From NCBI RefSeq assembly GCF_000003815.2, contig NC_049986.1, positions 7,591,665 to 7,651,664 on the forward strand: a stretch of DNA of 60,000 bases, in the 5' to 3' direction. This DNA comes from Branchiostoma floridae (Eukaryota; Chordata; Leptocardii; Amphioxiformes; Branchiostomatidae). The translations under genes were made by a program, and so were the position numbers. The number at the start of each line of letters is the position of its first letter. Position 1 is the first letter of the stretch. The notes below the pieces were generated by a model. That model was not told the origin of the DNA, ran no database searches, and saw only the letters and a program-made list of their open reading frames with translations. Below, piece by piece: positions 11,427-23,900 of this stretch.

Positions 11427-11690
11427 AATTTTTTTTCCGTCCTCTGGATTTTGAATGGAAACCTATAAGGCATGCGATGATCATAGGGGGGACCAGGAAA
11501 ATTTTTAAATCTAGCAAATTTAGCTGGTAGACTGAACTTGGTTTCATTTCTGGAAATAAACAAAATTTTGTCTTTAAAAAAAATTTTCTTTACATGCCAA
11601 TGTTTGTTTGTCACAGAGGACGGAATAGGCAACAATTATGTCCATCCCCAGTGGCCGAATTCTGTCCAAGGACGGAAAGACGGCTAGAAC
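11427..11690 (+). mobile_element. Degraded hAT-like non-autonomous element
   Basis: Contains a TTTTTTTTCCGTCCTCTGGA start and an end with GACGGCTAGAACC, and shares GTCACAGAGGACGGAAT with the elements near 21300 and 25565. Ends are poorly preserved and no target duplication is visible. Confidence 0.45.
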
Positions 11691-11764
11691 CTTGCATTAT
11701 GCAAATATCTTGCCCTCCCCCTCTGTAAAGTGATGTTTATGTTTCTGCCCCGCGACTGCGTTCA

Positions 11765-11901
11765 TCAGAGTTCCCCGCCATGTGATGACGGCTCCCCGTC
11801 GGGCGTGGGCAGACCTTCGCTGGGCCCCATGGCGGGTACGGCCGGCTGGTCTCCGCTGTCCGCTTTGTCCAGGTCAGGGACTATAGGAGAGGAACCTGTA
11901 T
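11765..11901 (-). CDS. COLGALT: COLGALT last coding exon
   Basis: Poorly conserved, Pro/Gly/Ser-rich tail (TGSSPIVPDLDKADSGD, then GPSEGLPTPDGEPSSHGGEL) ending TGA at 11767-11765. GC-rich unlike its surroundings. The final residues occupy the place of the RDEL retention signal of vertebrate COLGALT1/2. Confidence 0.85.
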
Positions 11902-14900
11902 CTGTTGGGAGAGAACAAAAATGGTTTGAGAGAACAAATAAATATTGTCAGGGACATCTACAGATTTTTACCAGCCGTACCAGCCACCTATAAATGACTT
12001 TCAGGGAGATTTTTGTAACATGCCATGCAAAAGGTTGTTTGTCTTACTGAAAAAAAGAAGACTTTTCTCATGACTTGATTATTTTTTACTTTGGGAAACA
12101 ATGTTGTAATGTAGCATAGACAGGGGTGCCTATTAGTAAGCAATTACACAAACCTTATGAAATTCGTACAAATCTTAGTTGATACAAACGAATCACTATG
12201 GGAAAACGTACGAATCTTATGAGAACCGCATGAATCACTATGCGAAAATATACAAACCTTATGTGATACATGCAAATCACTATGTGACATGCACAAATCT
12301 TATGGGATTCGCACAAACCTTAAATCATGTATGCAAAACACACCTTCTCCCAATGAAGCGGTCAGCCAGTTTGCATAAGGTTTGTACGTATCACATATAA
12401 TTAAGATTGCTGTGTATAATTTGTGCGTATCACATCACGTTCGTAAGTTTTCACATAAATTTGTACAAATTTCATAAGGTTTGTGCAAATGCTTGGGCAC
12501 CCCTGATAGAGGGTTTTCTCATTGACTGGTCATATTGGCATATTAGATCACTCAGAAAATTTGCCTTGTATCCGTTCATATTTATCAACTTGGTCCATAT
12601 CCGGAAACTGTTGTCAACAGGTTCTATATTGGGACCCGTTAGGTAAATACGAATGGATACGAGGCTATGTGAAAGGATCAGATATTAATATTGTGAAACA
12701 ATGGAGCATGGTCTGATATACATGTAAGCCAGAAAAGCATTACAGTGCTTTAAGTGGCTTGGCATACATGTTGCAAGTGTTGCAGGCTGAATGATAACAG
12801 CGGCAACATTCTCAATCCATCCATCCACAAACTCATGGATGGAAAGACATATATTAGGGACTATGGGAGTACTGGTTGTACTCAAGGGCTGCAAACAGAA
12901 CTTACATCAAGTACAGGTCCATACTGGTATACCTGTGTCTTAACTACATGCATTTGACAAAGTAACTTGTGCCTTGACGTCTTCAATGACAAAAATGTGA
13001 ATAAAGAGTTAACAGTAGTGCTTTTTCTTTATGGAAATGCATGCTTTTATTGGGCTGATACCCACACCAAGTCTTCAAGTTTTTCAGGTGCTAAATATTA
13101 CATAATTATTACAGTAGGCATGTATTTAGCATCAAACTAATGTCAATATGTTTAAAGTTAGTCTATTCAGGCAAAGTACCATACATTGATGTTCTGGTAT
13201 TTTGGATAATGTACCATTTTTTCCATACTAGGCATTCCTATCCTTCTCTTGTTACATAAACAATGACCTGTCGGTAGACCCAGTCAATAAGTGTGTTTTC
13301 AACAATCGTCATCGAAACTTTCAAGGACAATGATACCATGTAAGAACCATTTCTGATTTAGTTTGGAAAGAACCTTGAACATTTTACATGAACACCCCAT
13401 CTTTAAGACAGGCTTACGAAAGCTACATGAACATGACACTTTAAACGACTATTCAATGTATGTATGTCCTGCTGTAATTATGTTAAGCTGTCAATCCAAG
13501 CTTGGAACTGAAGGTGACATGAAGCCATGACCAAGCTGGCAATGATGACCAAGCTGGTGATGGGTAAGAACTGTGCATGGATCAGGGCTTTAGCCAGCTC
13601 GAAATTTTTTTCCGTCAGCCAATTACAATCGTCGCGAAAACCGCGAAAATTAATTAGAAGGACTGAACTGAGACCTTGAAAAACGGGTTTTAATGAGATT
13701 ATCGTATGCGAAAGGGCGCCGACACACATTGTCAACAATCATAACAATAGCAAAACAAACAGTGTGTGGCTTTTACGGCCGTGGACGGCGTCCCCAAGCC
13801 GCCTGTAGCTTCCACCTAGGATTTTTGTCCGTCAAGGTTGACGGATTGGTTTTAAAATTTTTCCGTCAGACGCAGCAAATTTCCGTCAATTGACGGAAAA
13901 ACGGACGCTGGCTAGAGCCCTGGCATGGATCATGGAACATAAAATATGACTTCAAATTAAAATAAAATAAAATAAGAAGAATAAGCCTGATGAGTATTGA
14001 TATTAGTGGCATTAGGACCAAACCTTGCAGTCTTGTTACTTACCCTCCTCTATGACCAGCCTTGAATCGGGAGCAGCTTCTGTATTTTGTACAACAAGTT
14101 CTGATTTCGTGATTTGGCACAGGTTTTTATGTAATACTACGTCCATGTCAATGTCATTATGTACGCGGGTGGTTTGGAAAGTAATGTCATTGGTTTTATA
14201 TAACAGGCTCATTTATTCATCGAATGAGTTGAAATTTGGCACAAAGGTGAAAACATAATATTCAAGTACAAAAATGAATTTCGATGGAAAAACGAGCCTG
14301 TTATAAAACCGATGGCATCACTTTCTGAAGCACCCTCGTACTGTACCCATTCCCTTGGTGTCATACCATAGGGTGTTTGCACATATAGAATCAAGAAATA
14401 ATTCATCAAATAAAGAATTTTAAAAACATTGCCACCATGTTGGATTAAAATAATCCAAAATGGTGGCTCGTAATTTTTAATATTGCACTGTGAATGATTC
14501 TTAGTCTTAGTGTATTCATAACATTTCACACATTACTTAATTATTTCTTTGAACATATTTTATCCACATGTAATTATCACATAGTTCAGCAAGTGCAAAC
14601 ACCCCATACACTGTCCATTACAAGTACTGTAGCCCATGCTTTAAAAGCCAACACTGCCCACACTGTTAAAAAGCTTACTTTCTGAGCTGAGTTTATAGAT
14701 ACATAAGATGATACAGTAGTACACATGACTCACCTGTGTCAGTGATGTAGTTGGCCTCCCCTGTGTAGTGGGTAGGGTAGATCATCAGGGGTTCGGCTGA
14801 GAAAGCCTTCAGGTTCCTTGGCTCAAAGGCGTACATGTAGTGCTTACTGTAGGACATAGTTAATAGAAAAAGTACAGATTAACTTCTCCCTACTAACCCC

Positions 14901-17900
14901 ATAACTAATACAAATTTAGTGCCAAATGGCTGTTTTAGCAGGCTGAAAGTTAACTTTTAACAAGATGTTCACCAAATTTTGGCTTCATAATTCACTTGTC
15001 AGTATGATATTGAGAACACATTACTTTCAGTCCTGTAACGTGGCTATAGCATAGCAAGATACACATGTGTACATGTGATTGTATAGCAGCAGGTCTGGGA
15101 TCAATATTCACTCTGTAAAAATAACAGTTTAATTTACCATATCCACTCCTCCAAATTGTACTAAAATGGACTGAAAGGTATAAGATAATAAAAAAAAATG
15201 GGCTGGATTTTGATAACGACCGATGGTTTTGATCACATCTTGCAGCAAAGGGGTTACAAATATCTGTATTACTGTAACAGTTATAATTACTCCCCACCTC
15301 CTCTGGTGTTTATTGGTATCACATGTTCAGATTCTAGGTCATTCATAAGGGAGACTGCAAAACACAAGCAGATTCTGAAGTGGTGGATTGCTCATTGCCT
15401 GACAAAGACTGGAGCTGAACAGTAAGAAATTGGTCTAATTTTTGTGCTGAAAATTACGATTCAACTTTTTAGACTGCTGAGGTAATATTTTTTTCAGTCC
15501 CAACAGGCAAGTTTCTATCCTGGGACTGCGGGATGGGTCATGGAGACAGCCCTGGTATACACCTTTCTCACGCGGCAGCCATGATAGATCTAAAACGAGT
15601 TCAATGTGGCAAACAAAAGACTGTCCATCATAATTAGCAGTTCGACCAATGGTAGCCTGCCAATTAGGAAATCGACCAATAAGTGAATGGCTGCAAATTC
15701 GTTAAAAATTTGCATTATTATGTTGTTATTTTGCATCTCTTAAGGGACTATGGGGTCAGTCTACACTACTCTAAATTGCTACATCTTTCGGTGCATAACA
15801 CTTCTTGTAATATTTATTATTCTATCTTATATCATGAAAATTTGTGTGGTATGGGGGAAAACTAAATGGGACCTGATTTTAGAAATAAGTTTTGTCTGTT
15901 TGCCTCATTGACCTCTTCTTCGATCTATCATGGCTGCCGCGTGAGAAAGGTGTATTGGACTTACTCTGGATGGTCATCGAACATCATGGGCAGGAACTCA
16001 TCCACGGGGATCATCTTGGTGAGCGGTTTGACGTCCAGCAGTTTCTTGGCGCCCCTCCAGGTGATCATGTATCCCAGGGTCCAGTAGGAGTAGGTGACGT
16101 GGATCATGGTGGTGGAGCCTAGCACCCAGTGTTCTCCCTCCAGCTGCATCCGCTTACGACCTACGTAACTATGGCAACGGAAAAGCAGCAACCCAGTTGC
16201 TCTCAATAAGCAGAGCACAAAAAAACTCATTTGGGTCAATCATATCTCTGTACATACTCCAATTTTTGTGTTGGATTTTACAGTTAAACTAGTTCAAGAA
16301 TGTATGATATATCACTGGAAAGCTTGTTCATTGATATCTTATTTGTCATGATAGTATATTTTGTACATTGTAGGGTTGAGGACCAGGGACACTTTTGCGT
16401 GTAGGTCCCAAAAAAGTGCCAGATAAGTCCCAAATAAAACTTTTCGGACTTGTTTGTGTTGCATGTACAGATGGTTAGGAGATTCATAGTGACAGTATTA
16501 GTTTGTATTTGGTATATAATCTTAATTACAAATTAAAGAAATTCCTGTATCATGATCACTTCAACCTACTATCACCAGACAGTGGTCTAGAGAAAGGAAG
16601 CAAATGATCTATGGTCAATATCAATAGTTGTAACAATATTATTCTAAAATTGTTACATAGAATACCTTTTCTGCAACAGTTTACAATCAAATGCAGACTA
16701 GGCAATGTTATCTGATCTTTGTTGTCACTTCCTTTGTTTTCCTTTTTATAAGATTGGTACATGATTTTCATAAATTATAATAGATTTTCAATATTAAAAG
16801 AAAAATATCTTGTGTAGAGAGCTTACATACTAAAACTGGACCCAGCTTTACTTGACCCAAAAGTAAAGACTGTGTATGTGTGTCCTATCTCTTCCACACA
16901 TTGTACTGACTTTTATAGTCTGTTTCTTCATTTAGGTATGGCAAAAACTGAGAGAAATGCACTTCTGAGGATGGAATGGTGAAGCCATGATCATGAATGT
17001 TATGACTGAGTCGAGGTCTGCTATCTCCTTGTCGGAACATAGTTGATAGAATATGCCTCAGTGGCAGTTTTCGTTTTTGTCGGCCCTATAAGCCTAACCA
17101 TCGTTCCAACTGCACATGCGCAAAGGAGCATTGTCGGTGATAAGTCAAAGGTGATGACCCCAATCTTACAAACAGTTCTTGGGTCATACCAATTTAATCT
17201 TTTAGGTTCTCGGATTCTTAAAAGTGACAATATAGCAAAAGGACATCATAAAGCTAGAAGGTAGAGAGTAGGAATAGGTAGAAAAAGTTGAATATGACTG
17301 TATTCACCCCATAAAACTGAGTGTACATAGGCACAAACCTGGCATGGTCCTCAGGCTTCATTATCATTATGCTTTTCCAGTTAAGGGTTGTTTTTTTAAA
17401 ATCAGAGAACAAACAAATCAAATTGGTGTGGCCTAGGGGTGGGTACCGAAAATTCAGGTCCAGGTCCGGTTCAGGTCCAGAGGATCAGGTCTCGGTCCGA
17501 ACCTGAACCTGGACCTGATTCAGTATGTGAAAACTTGTGAATAGACGATACTCATAACAATGGTCCATTTAACTACAAAGAAATCTGTTTGGTGGAGTAT
17601 TAGACTCACACTGGCGTTTTAAAATCCTACAACGCTACCTGCCTCTCTACGATTGACTGTAAAACTTGGTAGAAAGGGCTATAAACTATACTCTACTTCA
17701 CTCGTTATTTTCTTTGGTCTGTAAGTGCCAAAACGTGTGAATGCCTGATCAAATGATTTGTTAGTTTTCCAATAGGTCCAACATCCGGTACATCTAATTT
17801 TTTTCAGGTCCGGTTCAGGACCAGTCCAATAAGAAAAAACGGTTTTGTACCAGTACACTGTACCGGTACCCAGCCCTAGTGTGGCCTTGTCTCAACCATG

Positions 17901-20900
17901 CATATGTAAGAATGCAGGATTTCGATCAGACAGATCAGGATAAATGATTGTCCAGATATGTTTTGACTCTGTCACAGGGGCCTTCAACTTTGACCTATTG
18001 CAGACAATGCATCTCCATGTGCATGTGCAGCTGGAATCATGAAGGGGCCTATTTGCTTGTCAGGGTCAAAGGCACACAATAGGCATTAACCCACCCCAGG
18101 CCAGGCCTCTGTTCAGGAACCACTTTCTTCCTCCCGATGTATCTAGATAGGAACAGAGAAGAACATAGAGAACTTCCCTATTAGTAAAGAGGATGGCCCT
18201 CCAGATAGGAGGAAAACTGTTAAGGAAAATTCTAGGACTCATAATTTACTGTATAAAGAAGTCTTTTAATTCACTACTAAAAGGACCTACAGCTGTAAAA
18301 AAAACACTGAATAATGTATACGAAGAGTTATTCGTTTTGGTGTCTAATTTAATATACTTCCATTAATGCTTTTGTCAGCACTGTAGCTTAGTAATTCAAT
18401 GCTGTTATAAGTCTTGCTTTGTTTATGCCATGCAGCATGACCAACTTTACAGAGGAAACAAATAACGTCAATGTTGGCATTTTTTTACTTTGACTAATGT
18501 TTGTACTATCATTCAAACTATGCTAGCAATCATTTGTCCTTTGTAGATCAGGTTAACTTAGGTTAAAGCATTAAAGCACAGCAAACTGAGCAGTTTAGTT
18601 ATCACTAATGCGCAGATTAAGGGTCTAGAAAAAGGGTTGAAAGAATCTTTAATAGCAGAGATTGCCCGCAACTAATTAACTTTGGTTAGAATTATAGGAC
18701 CTGACGTCAGTCAACTGTCAGTCAGCTGTCTCGTACTGGAACAGGGGTTTTTCTAGAAAAACTATTAACGACTTTGAGTAGAAGACTTTGAGTGGACGAC
18801 TTTGCGTGGACGACTTTGAGTGGACGACTTTGAGGTACTACGTATATGGCGTTAAGTTTCAGGGAATTTTAGATGAAAATTGGACAATCTAAGGCTTTCT
18901 GAGGAGGGAATTCATTGTCAGATCTTGACAGGATACAGATGAAAACTGCAGCCACTTGTATTGAGTTGTTATCATCATCTGTTCTTGGTTCCAGTGTTTG
19001 CTCCAAAGTGGTAAGTCCCCTTTACGAATGAAGAATTTAGCTTGTCCGACTTGTCGGAAAGCTCCAAGTGGGCATTTTCAGCCAGAATATGGCCGGCGTT
19101 TTGGTGATTACGTGTGCTTCAGACAAATTCTTTTTTTTTACTTGTGAAGTCAGGTTGTGAAATGTCACGAAAATGCCATTTTAGCAGCTTGGCCGGCGTT
19201 TGTTGGGGCACTTCGACCTTGGTGACCATTTTTGAACTTTTTATGAGATTTTGGAGCAATGCCATGGTAAGAGCATGAGGCAGTATTATATGCCTTTTTC
19301 CCCTGGTTAAGAAAAACCCCTGCTGGTTACAAATCTACCATCAGCAGGATATAAGAATGAGATGACAGCAGTGATGAATGTCCAGTCAGGTTGTGAAATG
19401 TCATGAAAGGAAACGGATAGCAAAAAATATGGAAGAAGTGAAAACGAAAAGGATGAAGATGGGGTGGGTGGGTGCGATGTCCAACATTTCCAATTCTGTC
19501 ATAAGTGTAACTGCTTCTTAAAAAAGATTACATAGACCTGTTCACTGATCCCACTGCATGCTGGGAGGTGCAGGGCACCATGGGTAGTGCAGGGGGCAAC
19601 ATTTTTAAAATACTGAAAATGCAGAAATGTTTGTGGTAGTTTTAAGTTTGCGCTTTTGGCGTTGGCTTCACTTCACTGCAAACTTAAAACCATCACAAAC
19701 ATATTTCCATTACTGTAAACAACATGTGACTACAGTCTATGGCGCTACTGCAAACTTAAAACTACCGTGAACACTTTATTTTCCCACTACTGGGAAAGTA
19801 AATCCCAGCAAACTTACATGCATTTACAGTAATCCAAACAAAGTACACATGCACAGTTGTTTGCCCCCTTGTCTACCCATAGTGCCCCACATCTCCCAGG
19901 ATGCAACGGGATCCACATAAAGATCTCTTGTAGATAATTTTCCCAGATGGTACAAAAAGGGATAAATCCTCTCCATTGGTTGATGGAAAATTTCCCATCA
20001 GCCCTTTCAATCCTTACATGAGGTCCCAGTCCAGTCGGATCTCCTCAATCTCGTTTAGCATCTTGTACATCCGCCTCTTGAAGAAGGGTTCAAACCTTAT
20101 GTCATCCTCAAAGACAAGAACCCAGTCTAGGTTCTTCTCAACAATCTGTGGACAAGACAAACTTAACACTGATCACTGGGTACTACTAAAAATAGGTCTG
20201 AATAAGGAGACTCTATTTACACAACAATTGCTTTCTTCTCACCACTGTTTCAGTAACCGTCTGTCACCTTCTTGTGAGAATAAAGCAATCTCCTTATTCA
20301 GTGATGTACCAACCTGATGAAACTATTCACAGATAAAAAGAGGTCTTCTGGCAGAATCTACAGCTACACACATATCAAAGCCTGTGAAACTCATAAAGCA
20401 AGAGAAACAGAGACTGCAATGTATCTAAAACATATTATATTGTACTCTTTTAGTGCATGAGCAATGACCAGTTCATCAAACATCTGTGCTAGTGTATTAG
20501 CCAAGGTGAAACAGTACATACAATGTGCCAAATACTAGTACTATGCAAGCAACTGAATAATTATGATTTTGGAAATGGTCAGACATTTCAGATAGCATGC
20601 ACTGTCTTTTTCAGAAAATCAAATTTTTCAGTCAAATCTACTGATAGAATGTGTGGTGTATGTAATACTATTTGGTTTTCAGTACAAATGTACATTGGGT
20701 TTGGTTGTTGGGTACCATTTTGTACTTTGGCTACTTGTACAATTTGTACTTAATATGTATTGTGTATGTTATGCTTTAAATCAAACAAGATGGAATTTTA
20801 CTCAGGGCCCTTACCTCCTCCCAGATTTTGTAGTGACTGAGAAAACAACCAATCTCTCCCATGGTCATACTCCTGTAAAGTACCATCACAAATGCTTTAT

Positions 20901-23900
20901 GAATCAATACTAACTTCATGACAACAAGAAAAGTTGGACTTATGTAGTATCAGGCAACATTTAGGACAAAAGGTCTGTTTGTATGGTCTTTCAAAGCCCA
21001 TTTATAAAAGCGGTAACAAAGTTTATAACAACGGTTAGTCTAGCATGTGTGCCTGCATGTAGGTATGAGAATAATAGACCACATTCCAGTTACGACGGCC
21101 ATTTTCAATTTTCCATTGTCGTTTTGCCAAAAGGAGGCAAGGGTGGTAGACATATAGTATACACATGTAGATCGGCCATCTTCAGTGGTAGTTTTGCCCC
21201 TCTAACTTGAGAAGGGATGTAATGACCCTGAACACAGGGTTGTAGCCAGCACCCGTCCTTCAGTCCTTTGAAGGAATTTTGCAGCTGTGGACGGGAATTT
21301 TTTTTCCCCATTCCGTCCTCTGTGAGCAAAATTTAACCCACAAAATGCAGGAAATGGCATTTCAGAGGGTCTAAATTTCAACATTTTCCTTGGGCACATA
21401 CATGCCCCTGGACCCTGCTAGGAATGCTGCGCCAAAGCCATTCAAATCGAGGGGACGGAAAATGATTTCTGGCTGGCTACAACCCTGATGGTTATCCAAA
21501 ATGGCCGCCATAATTGGAATGGGGTCTATTATTCTCATATGGGGTCTATTGTTGACTACCTCCTGGACTGTAATTGTTGCAAAAGTAAAAACTGCAGCTA
21601 GTCTTGAGTACAAACTGATGAGAAGAAAGTTGTTATGTGCTTGCTGTCAGTCACCCACCTGTCTGCCCAAGGGTCCTTATACTCAGGTAGGACTGTCACT
21701 CCCATCTTCTTCAGCACAGAGGCATTCAGAGTCCTGAAATATGATGATTAGTTCATTAATCATGCAAATAAGATTTCATTACCATGTGATTATTGATCGC
21801 TTACTGTCTCTGTACCATGACCTTTAAATACATACCCCACCCCCCCAGAGGTAGTAGCCTCTTCCATTGACCTCATGACCTGGACTGCCATGTCTGATTA
21901 ACAACTAATTAATAATTATTCTACCACCTCTAACCTCTACTTCCTGCCCCTCTGGCGAGTCTGACGTTTTGCAGTCATCTTCCCACTCACTGAGTTCCTT
22001 ACACTCTCAACTGACAGTTATTCAGACTACTACGAACACACTAAACACAAATGGACACACCAACAAAACGATTTGATAAGCAGAGTCAATTAAAGGTGTA
22101 TAGGTTACATATACTTACAGTCCATCTACAGCCTCCATCAGTTTGAAGTCCAGCCCTATCTCCTTCAGTGTGTGGACCATTCTTTTCCTCCGCTCTGGTC
22201 GTCGCTTCAGGTTAATCACAAAGATCTGCAGATAAGAGTAAAAAAAAGGAAGTTTGGAAGGCATTCTGTATGTTATACTCAGTAACTGTACATGTAGCTA
22301 AAAGCTGCTGTATGGTCTCAATAGGTAGTGTTTCTGTATCTACGGGACCGCAAATCGTGTGGCCATGGTGGCCGCTATAGACTATTTCTTAATGCTTAGG
22401 CCTAGGAAAAAAAATGTTGTGTTTCCTGTTTCCCTACCTTCCCTAGAAAAACCTGCCGACCCTAGACTTTTTTTGGGGTGGGCAGTAGAGTCACATAGCT
22501 TCCAGTTAGAATTTTTATTCAGCCTGCTTCCTATTGAAGTAAAAACAGTCTGCTTGTCCTATCTATTGTGCACAAAATCAAAGTTTGACATCAAAAGACA
22601 AGTGTCCTCATGCATTTCAGTTTCCTTTGTTCAACTGTATTGTAATATGTATCACTAGATTTTTGGCTAGCCTAAAAAAAATTACAAAAAAAAAAGATAT
22701 CCCCTACCTACCGACCCTAATTTTTTCAGGACTGAAACAGGACACACAACATTTTTTTTCCTAGGCCTTAGGTAAATGTTAAAAATCTAAGGGACCTACA
22801 AAAAGTGACCACAGTGGCCAGGTGGTCGCTATGCAAAGGTGGCCGCTAATACAGGTTTGACTGTAGTTCCTTTGCGTGGAGTCATAGGCTGTATAGACTG
22901 AAAGACAATAGTGGTGGTAGTAGTCATTAGCCATTATTATTAGGAGAACTGTGAGCTACAATATACCTCGTCAAAGCCCATCTTGGTAGTAGTTTTGTTG
23001 GGGTGTGAGATGTAAGCAGACGGCACCAGGGGGTCAAACACATAGCCTTCTGGTGTGTCATGTGCTGTGGGCAAGAAAGATACATTCATGGTCAGTACCT
23101 CCCTTTACACTTTACACAGAAATCTTGAGTTCCAAGTAGTACAGTTCGCTCCTTTCTTTGCTTATGCTACCCATCTGAGGAACTGTATATTCAAACCTTT
23201 TGGTGGTGATGTCAATTAATGAGCAAATTAAGGAATGGGTTCTAGAGCGCTCTTTCGATGACAACAGCCCCTCCCACAAGTGAATGGAGGCATTTCGGGT
23301 GTTGGAACGCCTGCTCGAACGAGCACATGAACCTATTCCTTAATTCGCTGATGAAACACAAATTTTTTTTTCCTAGCTCTGACTTTATACTTTAACAGAT
23401 TAACTTGAAACTCAGGATTTATAAATAGGAGACCACCCTAACACATTCCTCATCACAATCCCTGTAGACAGAGACTTCAATCAGGATATTTACCAGTATA
23501 GAAACAACAATTCTGCAATATCTCAATCCTCACCCTGATATAGACATAGGATGAGATAAACTACTTACACATTTGGTCCAGCAGGATCTGTTTGAACTTG
23601 AGTGTTTCCTCGTCGTGGATCATGGTATCATCCAGTGCTGAGGGCAGGTACCCAAACTCCTCCGTGTTCATAATGAACATCTCCATGCCTAGAAAAAAGT
23701 CGTTGGAATATATCATTTGATATGTCATTTTCTAGGGATGTCCCTAACAGGGCTCCAGGCGAACTTTTCTACCTAGGAGCACTGTGGGCGCAGCAGAGGG
23801 ATGTCCATTAGTACATTTGTATTATGGAACAATGATATGAACCATCATACTACGATTCCAGTACTATCACACTGATTTTGTAAGGTTACAGTAGAAGCCG

